Assembly: GCA_963677165.2 (NCBI GenBank)
Contig: CAXXSX010000001.1
Coordinates: forward strand, 124,001-188,000
Length of the DNA stretch: 64,000 nt
Reading direction: 5' to 3'
Source of the DNA: JAFGXT01 sp963677165
GTDB lineage: Bacteria > Verrucomicrobiota > Lentisphaeria > Victivallales > SZUA-371
Of the stretch, positions 33,461-42,097 are shown in pieces; positions within the stretch are counted from its first letter, which is position 1, and the number at the start of each line of letters is the position of its first letter. Under the pieces are notes generated by a model, which was not told where the DNA came from, made no database searches, and was given only the letters and a program-made list of their open reading frames with translations. Made by a program: the position numbers and the translations under genes.

Positions 33461-35449
33461 ATGAAAAGGATTATAACATTTATAGGATTGTTGGTTGCCG
33501 GAACGGTATTTTCACAAGTTCCGCCCAACGCGATATGGGTGGATTCTAATGCGACTTCTTCCGGCAACGGTAGTAAATCAAGTCCTTATAGAAGTATAAC
33601 AAAAGCTTTTAAAAAAGTAAGACCTGGTTCAACTGTTGTGATTCGAAAGGGATTGTATCGTGAGTTGCTGAACCTTCCGGGAGGACAGAAAGATCATCCT
33701 GTTACGATTATGGGGATGCCCGGAGAGAGAGTCGTTATCAGTGGGATGAAGAAACTTTCCGGCTGGAAATCTGTTGGCAGAGGTATTTACATGACGACTA
33801 TAGGCTGGAATCCCGATAAACTTTTCATCAATTTTTCAGAGTTGCCGGAAGCGCGGCTGCCCCGGGAAGGATGGTGGGATATTCATAAGAAAGAAGAAGA
33901 GGTCTTCCAGTCCGATAAAATTAAAGCAGTTCCCAAAAAATTGGACGGTGTAAAATGTTATATTTGGGAAAAACGCGGTAATCGGTTCTATACGGTTGAT
34001 ATCACGTCGATTGACCGGAAGAAAGGAATTGCTGAATTTCGGAAGCCCAATAAATGGTTCCGGTTAAGTGAAGGGGACAAAATTTACTTTAAATCCCATC
34101 CTTCTCTTATTGCTAAGGCAGGAGATTGGGCTACCAGAAAAGTGAAAGGCAGGTTTGAGTTATATTATAAGCCGGCCAGTTCAGCCGATTTGAGTAAGGT
34201 TGAGGCAAGTTGGACAACCCGGAATCTGGTTAATATAGCGGATAAAACAGATATTAAACTTTCCGGTTTGGAAGTTTATGGTGGAATGAACAATGGCATT
34301 TACGCTTCAAGGGCAGAAAGGATTGAGGTATCAAACTGTCTTGTTCATGACAATACAAGAGGCGGAATAATCGTCCATACCGGAAAGGACTGTATCATCA
34401 GAAACAATCTGGTGGCAAAAAATTATACCGGTGTCAGCGTTGTCAAATCGACTGATAGCCAGGTATATGAAAATGAGATATGTTTCAATTATATGGATGG
34501 TCTGCTCGTTACCTGGCAGAGCCGGAACATCTCCGTATCGCGTAATTTCTGCCATGACCATTTGCTCTGGGGGCATCCGGATAATATGCAAATGTATCGC
34601 GATCTGAAAAACATCAGGATTGAGGATAACCTGTTTCTTGCCGGCGGACAGTCACTGATGGTGGAAGAAGCCGATGAAATTCATCTGAAGGGCAATGTTT
34701 TTGCCGGTTCGTTGGCGAATCAGGTTCTTCTCGGACATAAGAATACTACTAATGTGAAGATTTTGAACAATACTTTTGCTTTTTCCGGATATTTTCCAAT
34801 TACTTTCACTGCCAGTAATTATGAAGTATTCGATAATGTGATGATGCTTGGACATAGCGGTACGTTTTTCGGCTATACTACGGCCTCCAGTTTATGCGGA
34901 GGACGGAATCTTTTCTTTGCAGCGGAAAATTGTGCCGGTGGAATAAACTTCAACAGGTATTATAGGACTTTTCGGGAATTTAAACAGGCCAATCCGAATC
35001 AGGAGAAGGGATCGGTATATGCAGATCCGGAATTTATTAATGCCCCCAAGTATATGTACGTAATCGACAAAAAAAGAATTACTCAATGTACTCATTCAAA
35101 ATTTTTCATGCGCAGTGGCATTGATAGTTATGTTCCGGGCGATAATGTCGAGGTTAATTTTGATGGTATTCAACGCAGGATTGTCAAAACAGGACCTGGC
35201 TATATTGAGCTTTCGCCTTCATTGGAAAGATTGCCGATTAAGGGCTGGATGATTGCCAACTGGAAAACAAATCGTGATTTTCGTCTTGATTTAAGATTGA
35301 AGTCATCAAGCGCCGGAGCCAAAATCGCCAACGGAAAACCAGCCGGTTCTCAAATTAACATTCAGGCCTACAGGCGTGGAGATTTTAATGGGGACGGCAA
35401 GCGTGATATTCCCGTTCTTCCGAATGATGTAGTAATGCCAAAATATTGA
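33461..35449 (+). CDS. secreted right-handed beta-helix protein, probable polysaccharide lyase or hydrolase
   Basis: A 662-residue protein with a signal peptide (about 1-18) and a parallel beta-helix domain. It starts IWVDSNATSSGNGSKSSPYRSITKAFKKVRPGSTVVIRKGLYRE, the usual N-cap of pectate-lyase-like families. Repeating NN-x-I/V coils follow from about 270 to 470 (IEVSNCLVHDNTRGGIIVHTGKDCIIRNNLVAKNYTGVSVV). The tail has a calcium-loop-like DFNGDGKRDIP, resembling half a dockerin. Catalytic residues are not evident. It is followed by the deacetylase gene and so probably acts on an acetylated or aminated glycan. AGGAG precedes the ATG. Confidence 0.82.
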   Translation: MKRIITFIGLLVAGTVFSQVPPNAIWVDSNATSSGNGSKSSPYRSITKAFKKVRPGSTVVIRKGLYRELLNLPGGQKDHPVTIMGMPGERVVISGMKKLSGWKSVGRGIYMTTIGWNPDKLFINFSELPEARLPREGWWDIHKKEEEVFQSDKIKAVPKKLDGVKCYIWEKRGNRFYTVDITSIDRKKGIAEFRKPNKWFRLSEGDKIYFKSHPSLIAKAGDWATRKVKGRFELYYKPASSADLSKVEASWTTRNLVNIADKTDIKLSGLEVYGGMNNGIYASRAERIEVSNCLVHDNTRGGIIVHTGKDCIIRNNLVAKNYTGVSVVKSTDSQVYENEICFNYMDGLLVTWQSRNISVSRNFCHDHLLWGHPDNMQMYRDLKNIRIEDNLFLAGGQSLMVEEADEIHLKGNVFAGSLANQVLLGHKNTTNVKILNNTFAFSGYFPITFTASNYEVFDNVMMLGHSGTFFGYTTASSLCGGRNLFFAAENCAGGINFNRYYRTFREFKQANPNQEKGSVYADPEFINAPKYMYVIDKKRITQCTHSKFFMRSGIDSYVPGDNVEVNFDGIQRRIVKTGPGYIELSPSLERLPIKGWMIANWKTNRDFRLDLRLKSSSAGAKIANGKPAGSQINIQAYRRGDFNGDGKRDIPVLPNDVVMPKY

Positions 35450-35463
35450 AAGGATTAATTATT

Positions 35464-36573
35464 TTGAAAACGATAGTACTGATATTTTTTGTTCTTACGA
35501 GCTTAATTGTTCGTGCCGAAAACTCCGGGCAGCTGACTCATCTGCCTCCAACGAAAAAACCGCGTTTTAAAGTGAAGAATATTTCATGGCCTCAAAAATA
35601 CGGTCAAGCAGAGATCTGTTTGTGGAAAGATGATAAATATGCTGCTCTCAGCATCACGATTGATGATAACTGTAGACCGGACCATCAATGGTGGCTAGAG
35701 CAGGGGAAAAAATTCGGTTTTCCGTTTACCTGGTTTGTCATTACGGGAAATGTTGGAAGAAATAAGACATTTTCCGGAACCTGGGAGGATTTCATCAGAC
35801 TGAAGGAAGCTGGTCATTCAATCCAGTCTCATTCTGTTACGCATCAGAATAATGATAACAGCCGCAGTGATGAGGCGGTTCGTGATGAATACAAAAATTC
35901 GAAAGATGCCATTGAAAGTAATATACCGGGAAATAAATGCCTGACGATCGCTTATCCCTGGGGAAAAGGAAAGACCGCCCTGGCAGAGGAGTATTATATT
36001 GCTGGTCGCGGTACGGTCGGTACGCCCAACCAGGTCAACATAATTAATTATATGAATACCTGCGGAGGGCATTTAAACACCCAAATGATAGATGCCGTTC
36101 TGGGGAATCCTTTTAAGGAACCAAGATGGCTGTCTAATCCCCGATACAAACGAGGATGGCTCTCATTGCTGCATCATTCCGTTGCTTCGGGAAGTACTCT
36201 AAAAGCCAGAAAGAATTCAACAGCTAAGGTTCTCTCATTTTTAGAGTATGCTGCGAAAAACAAGGATAAACTGTGGATCGATACTTTTGTAAATGTTGCA
36301 AAATACGGTCAGGAGCGTGATTCAGCTACAATCAAGATACTTGAGGTTACACCGGAAAAAATACGTTTTTCACTTGGTGATAATATGAAAGACAGTCTTT
36401 TTGATTTTCCATTAACAGTAAAAGTCGGGTTGGATAACAGTTGGGCCAAGTTGAATGTTGTACAGTCTGGCAAACCGGTTAAAGGCTCTATTATAGACCA
36501 TAACGGAAAAAAATTCGCTTTGATACAAGCTGTTCCCGATGCTGGTGTTATTGAAATGTTCAAAATCCAATAG
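35464..36573 (+). CDS. secreted polysaccharide deacetylase (NodB homology, CE4-like)
   Basis: A 369-residue protein with a signal peptide (LIFFVLTSLIVRA) and a NodB domain from about 60. The metal/catalytic region is SITIDDN, the HxxxH pair is HSVTH in the segment SIQSHSVTHQNN, and AYPWGKGK resembles the RPPYG-type motif. There is no ATG. I prefer the TTG at 35464, because AAAGGA stands 9 bases before it, over the TTG at 35446. The gene starts 14 bp after the beta-helix gene, so the pair form an operon acting on one glycan. Confidence 0.85.
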   Translation: MKTIVLIFFVLTSLIVRAENSGQLTHLPPTKKPRFKVKNISWPQKYGQAEICLWKDDKYAALSITIDDNCRPDHQWWLEQGKKFGFPFTWFVITGNVGRNKTFSGTWEDFIRLKEAGHSIQSHSVTHQNNDNSRSDEAVRDEYKNSKDAIESNIPGNKCLTIAYPWGKGKTALAEEYYIAGRGTVGTPNQVNIINYMNTCGGHLNTQMIDAVLGNPFKEPRWLSNPRYKRGWLSLLHHSVASGSTLKARKNSTAKVLSFLEYAAKNKDKLWIDTFVNVAKYGQERDSATIKILEVTPEKIRFSLGDNMKDSLFDFPLTVKVGLDNSWAKLNVVQSGKPVKGSIIDHNGKKFALIQAVPDAGVIEMFKIQ

Positions 36574-36665
36574 CCTTATATATTGAAAACAGTTATGTCA
36601 AAATGCAAAGAAAACTTGGTAATGAAAATCATGTCGGTATATATTAGAGGAGACAAAACCTCAAG

Positions 36666-37700
36666 ATGATATCACTAATGAAACAAGCATTACATGGAAA
36701 AAGAGTATCCCGGGCGGATGTTGCAAGAGCGGCAGGAGTCGCTCCCTGTACCGTCAGTCTGGTATTAAACAAAACACCTGGCGCCAGGGTCAGTGAAAAA
36801 GTCCGGCAGAAGATTCAGGATGCGGCGGAGACGCTTGGTTACAGACCAAGCGCGGCAGCCAGGGCTTTAGTTACTGGAAAGACAAGAACGATTGCGGTCG
36901 TGCTTTTCCAGGGGGGAAATCCTTTTGATGAATATACGAACGGCATCTTAGGTCCTTTCTGGAAAAAAGTTAACCATGAGAAATATCGTATGGTTATTGA
37001 CAGTATTTCCATGGATGGTAATGCCGCTGATTTCTTCATCGACAATACTGCCGACGGAATTGTTCTTATGGCTCCTCCTCGTGAAGTCAACAATTTGTCC
37101 ATCATGCAGACTGCTAAATTTCCATTGATTTGCATTGGCAATACTCCGGATTGCGGCAATGTGGATTACGTTGACCTGGACAACTACGCCTCGGGCAAAG
37201 AGGCCACTCAACACCTTATTGAGAACGGACATCGTAAAATTGCTCATATTGCTGGTGTTCTTGAACACAGTAGTACTGCGGTTGAGCGTTTAAACGGTTA
37301 TCGTGACGCATTAACAGAAGCGGGGATAAGATATAATCCCGAACTGGTAATTCATGCCCCGTTTGAATACCATTATTCTAAGAATGCTGCCCGAAACCTA
37401 TTAGGCAGGGGGGTCGATTTTACTGCCGTTTTTACTGCCTGTATTGATGGCGCTTACGCCTTGATCGATGTTGCGACGGAACAGGGCATCAGGGTTCCGG
37501 AAGACCTTTCTGTTGTGTCCATAAAAGCTCGAAATTATGGTAGACGTTGTGGTGTCAGCGGAATTTTGAATCCATTAGATGGTATAGGGATATCTGCAGC
37601 GGAAATTCTTCTAAGCCGTTTGAATGGACGCAGAAGCATGCCGGAAGTTAAGAAATTGCATGGTGAACTGTTTGTCGGTAGTACTGTGAAAAAGCTCTAA
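36666..37700 (+). CDS. LacI family transcriptional regulator
   Basis: A 344-residue repressor. The N-terminal helix-turn-helix (RVSRADVARAAGVAPCTVSLVLNKTPGARVSEKVRQKI) and hinge helix (AARALVTGKTRTIAVVL) precede a periplasmic-binding-protein-like sugar-sensing domain with the usual DNYASGKEATQHLIENGHRKIAHI. It probably controls the pseudopilin/beta-helix/deacetylase genes upstream. The ligand is unknown. The ATG at 36666 has GGAG about 13 bases upstream. An AT-rich gap of 181 bp follows. Confidence 0.9.
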   Translation: MISLMKQALHGKRVSRADVARAAGVAPCTVSLVLNKTPGARVSEKVRQKIQDAAETLGYRPSAAARALVTGKTRTIAVVLFQGGNPFDEYTNGILGPFWKKVNHEKYRMVIDSISMDGNAADFFIDNTADGIVLMAPPREVNNLSIMQTAKFPLICIGNTPDCGNVDYVDLDNYASGKEATQHLIENGHRKIAHIAGVLEHSSTAVERLNGYRDALTEAGIRYNPELVIHAPFEYHYSKNAARNLLGRGVDFTAVFTACIDGAYALIDVATEQGIRVPEDLSVVSIKARNYGRRCGVSGILNPLDGIGISAAEILLSRLNGRRSMPEVKKLHGELFVGSTVKKL

Positions 37701-37759
37701 CAATGATCTGTCCGATACCTTGTGGAGGAAAGAATCATTTCCCTCCAGTAATTCTTCTG

Positions 37760-37797
37760 AAAACTTAATCACTCAGAACTTAAAACTTAAAACTTGA
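37760..37797. repeat. AT-rich dispersed repeat (copy 2)
   Basis: Carries AAAACTTAATCACT (37760-37773) followed by tandem ACTTAAA units to about 37795. It is the inverse complement of the repeat at 28869-28905. Confidence 0.55.
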
Positions 37798-37881
37798 ATG
37801 CTTTCGGGTTGCAATTATTATTACTGGATGATAAGTTCATATAAAGTCATGGTTTAACAACGACCCAACGGGAGAATAACA

Positions 37882-38532
37882 ATGCTTAGTTTTGCCGAAG
37901 AAATATATCTACTCGCTCTTGATGACGTTACCGGGAAGGTTACTATTACCTCAAAAGATATTGTGCTGAATTCAGTTCTGGTCGGAGCGGTGCTCTCTGA
38001 ACTTTGTTTTATGGGGAAACTTGATAATGATAATGAAAATTTTTATCTGATTGATAAGGTTCCTGTCGGCAAACCTATTCTTGATAGTGTGCTGAAAGTT
38101 TTTGTTCAAGCTGAATCAGAAAAGAATCCGATTGAGCATTGTCTGCGGGTACTTCTCCCGATGGCGGACGATATTGAGCGTCAGGTGCAGAAATCATTGA
38201 TCGATATGGGAATTCTTAAAAAAGTTGAAGAGAAGATTTTGTGGATTTTTCCGAGTCGCCGTTATCCGATTATCGATGACACCGAAGTTACCGATGTGGA
38301 AAGACGTTTGCGGGATTTGCTGGATTCTAATGAGATTCCTGATCCGCGCGAAGCCGTATTGGTCAGTTTGGTTCATGTTTGCGGACTCTTTCATGAAATC
38401 CTTTCTCCGCGTGAATACAATCGTCTCAAGCCGCGTATTGATCAGATTTCAAAGCTTGATATGCTTGGACAGAAGGTTTCAAGCCTGATTATTCAGATCA
38501 ACGATTTTTCAAACCTTCCTCCTTTTGTCTAA
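37882..38532 (+). CDS. GOLPH3/VPS74-like (GPP34 family) protein
   Basis: A 216-residue protein with the GPP34 pattern: an N-terminal LSFAEEIYLLALDDVTGKV, then VLVGAVLSELCFMGKLD, a middle helix-rich region, and C-terminal DPREAVLVSLVHVCGLFHEIL. In eukaryotes GOLPH3/Vps74 binds phosphatidylinositol 4-phosphate and retains Golgi glycosyltransferases; bacterial members are known but their role is not. No signal peptide or TM helix is seen, so it is probably cytosolic and perhaps membrane-peripheral. It is monocistronic, with a hairpin (38548-38568) after the stop. Confidence 0.75.
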   Translation: MLSFAEEIYLLALDDVTGKVTITSKDIVLNSVLVGAVLSELCFMGKLDNDNENFYLIDKVPVGKPILDSVLKVFVQAESEKNPIEHCLRVLLPMADDIERQVQKSLIDMGILKKVEEKILWIFPSRRYPIIDDTEVTDVERRLRDLLDSNEIPDPREAVLVSLVHVCGLFHEILSPREYNRLKPRIDQISKLDMLGQKVSSLIIQINDFSNLPPFV

Positions 38533-38547
38533 ATCAAGCTCAATTTT

Positions 38548-38568
38548 ACCGCCGGTAATCCCGGCGGT
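38548..38568 (+). terminator. hairpin after the GPP34 gene
   Basis: Arms 38548-38555 (ACCGCCGG) and 38561-38568 (CCGGCGGT), 15 bp after the stop codon. No T-run follows on the plus strand, so termination is only probable. Confidence 0.5.
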
Positions 38569-38639
38569 CATCCGTACGAAGAATGGCTGTTTCAAACTCC
38601 AGTTGCTGACACTCCTTACGGAAGCGAATAGCATAAAAT

Positions 38640-39479
38640 TTATTTTGAAGCATTTTTCTTCTTTTTGTGAGAAGATGATTTTCTTTTTTGCTTTTGAGAG
38701 ACGGACTTCTTTGAAGAGGCTTTTGTGTTTTTCTTTTTAGATGTGGAGGCTTTTGAGTTCGATTTTTTGCCGGACGATTTCGTTTTTTGAGTTTTGGATC
38801 GGAGGATGAAAAATCCGCTGATTCCCCAGAGTAGAGCCAGCGAATAGATGAAGTTTCTACAGCGTATCTGCATAAAAGTGATGATTCCGGGAACCGCCTT
38901 GTTCATATCACTTAACCCGGCCTGGCCGATGCCGATCAGTGTAAGAGAGGCGCCGATCAACGGATTGATGGTCCATGCTACCAATTTGACTCCAAATGAT
39001 ACCGCCGTGAGGCCCCAGCCTATCGCGTCTTTCCTTGTGAAAAACGGATATTTACCGGTTTTGAATTTTTCCGTCAGAGCCAGTTCGTAGTCGAAGGTTC
39101 CGTTGGAGGGAGGTTTTATGGTATCGTCGCCTGATGCTTCCCAGGCGCTCCTGACCAGGGTGTCATAGTCTGGACTGTCCGTGAAAGCGGCGGATATCGC
39201 GTTGCGATAGAACCAGTTGAATTGCTTTTTGATACTTTCTGTGGTTGGTTTGCAGCTGAATATCAGTCCGGTGGTATTGCGGCTGATAAAGTCCTGGTTG
39301 TAATAATGATTCATTTCACTGGCCAGTTCTTTTTTTTGCCACGGCAGCAAGGAGTTCAGCAGCAGGTCAAAATGCTTTGTGCCGATTTTTCCCCACATGC
39401 CCCAATAGGTTCCAAGCAGCAGAAACAGCAGAAATCCGGTCAGGAAAAAACCGGTCAGCTTTATCGTGAATGTTTTCAT
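38640..39479 (-). CDS. membrane protein with long Lys/Ser-rich C-terminal tail
   Basis: A 279-residue protein. Hydrophobic segments lie at about 5-27 (KLTGFFLTGFLLFLLLGTYWG), 160-195 (two close segments) and 208-228 (SLALLWGISGFFIL). The last 46 residues are almost only K, S, T, A, N and Q (KKSNSKASTSKKK and similar), like histone H1 or nucleic-acid-binding tails. I use the ATG at 39479; a longer frame starts inside rsmE. It starts 1 bp after the rsmE stop codon, so it is co-transcribed. No known family; the basic tail may bind nucleic acid or an acidic polymer. Confidence 0.65.
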   Translation of the reverse strand: MKTFTIKLTGFFLTGFLLFLLLGTYWGMWGKIGTKHFDLLLNSLLPWQKKELASEMNHYYNQDFISRNTTGLIFSCKPTTESIKKQFNWFYRNAISAAFTDSPDYDTLVRSAWEASGDDTIKPPSNGTFDYELALTEKFKTGKYPFFTRKDAIGWGLTAVSFGVKLVAWTINPLIGASLTLIGIGQAGLSDMNKAVPGIITFMQIRCRNFIYSLALLWGISGFFILRSKTQKTKSSGKKSNSKASTSKKKNTKASSKKSVSQKQKRKSSSHKKKKNASK

Positions 39480-39480
39480 G

Positions 39481-40188
39481 TTAAAATATACGTCCCAGAA
39501 GCGCGGCGAGCGCGAATTCGGTACGCATGATCCTTGGTCCCAGGTTGATTGGGGTAAAGCCGGTTTCAACAAATTTACCCACTTCGTAATCTGTAAACCC
39601 ACCTTCCGGGCCTACTGCCAGCAGGGTCTCACGGTCAATACCGGTCGGGCACCTTATTTCCCCGTTGGGATGGGCCACCAGAGCGAGGCGTCCGGCGGTT
39701 ATTCCGGGCAGTTCGTCTTCGGCAAACGGACGGAATCGGCGGCGGGTTTCAAGTTCCGGCATGACCGTGTCGCAACCCTGTTCGAGTCCCAGTAAAAACT
39801 GTTCACGCAGTGATTCCGGTTTGAGGACCGGACTGTCCCAATAACTTTTATCGACTTTCCAGCATTCGATAACGATAAATTTTTTGACTCCCATGGCGGC
39901 GCCGCACTGAAGGAGTTTTTTGAATGTTTTTGGACGCTGCATAGCGCAAATCAGCGTAACCGGCAGGGGAGGGGGCGGAGGTTCGTGGCACGAAACTTCC
40001 ATGGTAATCCTGCCGGCTGTAATATCGGTAACCGTTGATGTGCCGATGTTTCCATCAATGATTCCTGTCCGGATGGTTCCGCCGGGGGCGGTTTTCAAAA
40101 TAGACAACGCATGTTCGGCACGGCGTCCATCGATGGCGGCCTGTCCGGGAGAGATAAAATCGTTTTCATTCAGCAGTAATAAATTCAT
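39481..40188 (-). CDS. rsmE: 16S rRNA (uracil1498-N3)-methyltransferase
   Basis: A 235-residue SPOUT-class RNA methyltransferase modifying U1498 of 16S rRNA. Family signs are the N-terminal PUA-like domain (HALSILKTAPGGTIRTGIIDGNIG), CAMQRPKTFKKLLQCGAAMGVKKFIVIECWKVDKSYW, and the knotted C-terminus LLAVGPEGGFTDYEVGKFVETGFTPINLGPRIMRTEFALAALLG. All key motifs (GPEGG, LG-x-RI-x-R-x-ET-like) are present, with RTEFA in place of the commoner RVETA. It lies 5 bp from the thioesterase gene upstream. Confidence 0.92.
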   Translation of the reverse strand: MNLLLLNENDFISPGQAAIDGRRAEHALSILKTAPGGTIRTGIIDGNIGTSTVTDITAGRITMEVSCHEPPPPPLPVTLICAMQRPKTFKKLLQCGAAMGVKKFIVIECWKVDKSYWDSPVLKPESLREQFLLGLEQGCDTVMPELETRRRFRPFAEDELPGITAGRLALVAHPNGEIRCPTGIDRETLLAVGPEGGFTDYEVGKFVETGFTPINLGPRIMRTEFALAALLGRIF

Positions 40189-40193
40189 ACGAC

Positions 40194-40622
40194 TTAAAGA
40201 GAATTGATTTTTGCGATAAATTCTTCGGGTGCTTTTACCGGCCGCTGGCGTTCATAGCTGAAAAATGCCATACCGGTTTTGACTCGGGCGATTTCGCGGC
40301 CAGTTGCCTGATCGGTGATTTGAAACAGCAGGTCGAAACCGGAAAGCTGAAGGTCATCGACGGCAGCTTTTATTTCAGTAACCATACCGTAAGTACCCTG
40401 TCCTTTATAGACTACTACTGCGTCGGTCATGATTAAAGCGACTCCAGCCACATCCATTTCGGAGTAACCCATGGTATTGAGAAAACGCATCCTGGCTTCG
40501 TGGGCCAGGGAAAGTACGGAATCATTGCCGAGATGTCCGCCGTAGTTGATGTCGCCGATTCTCAATGGTATTTCGGTGACAAAGTGAAATTTTTCAGGTA
40601 GGGAAAGCTTGATCCTGCCCAT
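40194..40622 (-). CDS. hotdog-fold acyl-CoA thioesterase (4HBT family)
   Basis: A 142-residue single-domain thioesterase. The hotdog signature is FVTEIPLRIGDINYGGHLGNDSVLSLAHEARMRFL, with the catalytic aspartate in the DINYGGHLGN turn, as in YbgC-like enzymes. The length is typical. The substrate is unknown. It is the second gene of the prfB-thioesterase-rsmE-membrane protein minus-strand cluster, 105 bp after prfB. Confidence 0.85.
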   Translation of the reverse strand: MGRIKLSLPEKFHFVTEIPLRIGDINYGGHLGNDSVLSLAHEARMRFLNTMGYSEMDVAGVALIMTDAVVVYKGQGTYGMVTEIKAAVDDLQLSGFDLLFQITDQATGREIARVKTGMAFFSYERQRPVKAPEEFIAKINSL

Positions 40623-40727
40623 AATCCGAATTCCTCCTGCTGTTATTCAAAAATTTAAATTTTCCGCTTCCGCAAGGAGCTTTAGCGACTGAAGTTTGAA
40701 GCGGTTCTACGTCGTCCGTCGTACAGA

Positions 40728-41828
40728 CTAGCCGCGATTTAGTCCACTTTTGAGCCAGGCTTCAACAAACTGATCAAGGTCGCCGTCGAGAACCGCCGAG
40801 GTATTACCGGTTTCAACCTGGGTGCGCAGATCCTTAACCATCTGGTATGGATGCAGGACGTAACTGCGGATTTGATTTCCCCATCCCATTTCGGTCTTTT
40901 CACCGCGGATTTCATCGGCTTGTTCCTGCCGCTTCTTTTCTTCTAGTTCGTATAATTTCGCTTTCAGCATTTTCATAGCGGTCGCGCGGTTTTTATGCTG
41001 GGAGCGTTCATTCTGGCAGGCAACAACGGTTCCGGTCGGGATGTGGGTGATGCGGATGGCGCTGTCGGTTGTGTTAACATGCTGTCCACCCGCGCCGCTG
41101 GCGCGATAAGTGTCGACTTTTAGATCTTCTTCGTTTATCTCAAAATCAATGTCGTCGTCAATTTCCGGAAATACATCAACGGAGGCGAATGACGTATGGC
41201 GTCGCGCGTTACTATCAAATGGAGAGATACGCACCAGGCGATGAATTCCGTTTTCAGCTTTCAGGTAGCCGTAGGCAAAGTCTCCGCTGACCCTGATCGT
41301 CACGCTTTTAATACCGGCTTCATCACCGGGCTGCATGTCGATGATTTCTTCACTGTAGCCACGGCGTTCGAACCAGCGGCGGTACATTCTCATCAGCATG
41401 GCTGCCCAGTCGCAGGATTCGGTACCGCCGGCACCGGCGTGGATGGAGAAGTAGGCGCCGCTTTTATCGAATTTGCCGGAAAGGAAACTAAGCAGTTCAA
41501 TTTTTTCCAGATTTTTGCATAAAGTTTTCCAGGCGTCATCGGCTTCCGCCAGCATATCTTCATCGTCTTCTGCCAGTTCGGCGATCGCTTCGAAATCTTC
41601 AATTTCGGATGCCATACTCTTGAACGGTTCGATAATATTTTTGACTGAACTTAGTTTGGCAACTGTTTCCTGAGCTTTGTCCTTGTTGTCCCAGAAGTCG
41701 GTTGCGGACATAGTTTCCTCGATTTCCTGCTGCTTGGCTTTCAGCTCATCAATTTTCAGAAATTCATTCAAATGTTCAAGCCGCTGATTTGCCTCGCGGC
41801 TGTGGTTCCTCAATTCTTCAAGCGTCAT
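40728..41828 (-). CDS. prfB: peptide chain release factor 2
   Basis: Terminates translation at UGA and UAA. The 366-residue product has the peptidyl-tRNA hydrolysis motif GAGGQHVN (about 245-252) and the stop-codon tripeptide SPF (RISPFDSNARRHTSFA, about 200), which identifies RF2 rather than RF1. The whole protein is in one frame: the in-frame UGA and +1 frameshift that regulate prfB in many bacteria are absent. The start codon is an ATG. Confidence 0.95.
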   Translation of the reverse strand: MTLEELRNHSREANQRLEHLNEFLKIDELKAKQQEIEETMSATDFWDNKDKAQETVAKLSSVKNIIEPFKSMASEIEDFEAIAELAEDDEDMLAEADDAWKTLCKNLEKIELLSFLSGKFDKSGAYFSIHAGAGGTESCDWAAMLMRMYRRWFERRGYSEEIIDMQPGDEAGIKSVTIRVSGDFAYGYLKAENGIHRLVRISPFDSNARRHTSFASVDVFPEIDDDIDFEINEEDLKVDTYRASGAGGQHVNTTDSAIRITHIPTGTVVACQNERSQHKNRATAMKMLKAKLYELEEKKRQEQADEIRGEKTEMGWGNQIRSYVLHPYQMVKDLRTQVETGNTSAVLDGDLDQFVEAWLKSGLNRG

Positions 41829-41979
41829 TACAGACTCCTGCGGTTATAAGTTTTCCCCTTAATATGGAGCCGTTATAAGTTTTTTCAAGGTCGGAATATT
41901 AATCCATGGTCTGTTGTTCCGCGATTATTTTATGACATCGGTATTCATACTGGATAAAGTCGTAATTTTGAACTTATTT

Positions 41980-42057
41980 TGTTTAAAAATTGTTTAAAAA
42001 ATAATTTAATAAATCTTATCTTAAATAATTGACTTTGCTGTCTCATACTTTTATAAT
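41980..42057 (+). promoter_or_regulatory. consensus promoter and repeat upstream of the LacI gene
   Basis: TTGACT at 42029-42034 and TATAAT at 42052-42057 with 17 bp between. Upstream are two direct copies of TGTTTAAAAA (41980-41989 and 41991-42000), 11 bp apart, so on the same face of the helix. They are possible binding sites for a regulator. Confidence 0.65.
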
Positions 42058-42097
42058 CTAAATCATAAACTCAAATATTTATCAATGGAAACATGAC

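Noticed and set aside
33073..33567. 164-residue minus-strand open frame over the IS remnant and the start of the beta-helix gene
   Set aside because: It is the reverse complement of transposase and signal-peptide coding sequence, has no ribosome site and no family character.
40728..41828. Programmed +1 frameshift in prfB
   Set aside because: The reading frame is continuous with no internal stop, so no frameshift needs to be assumed.
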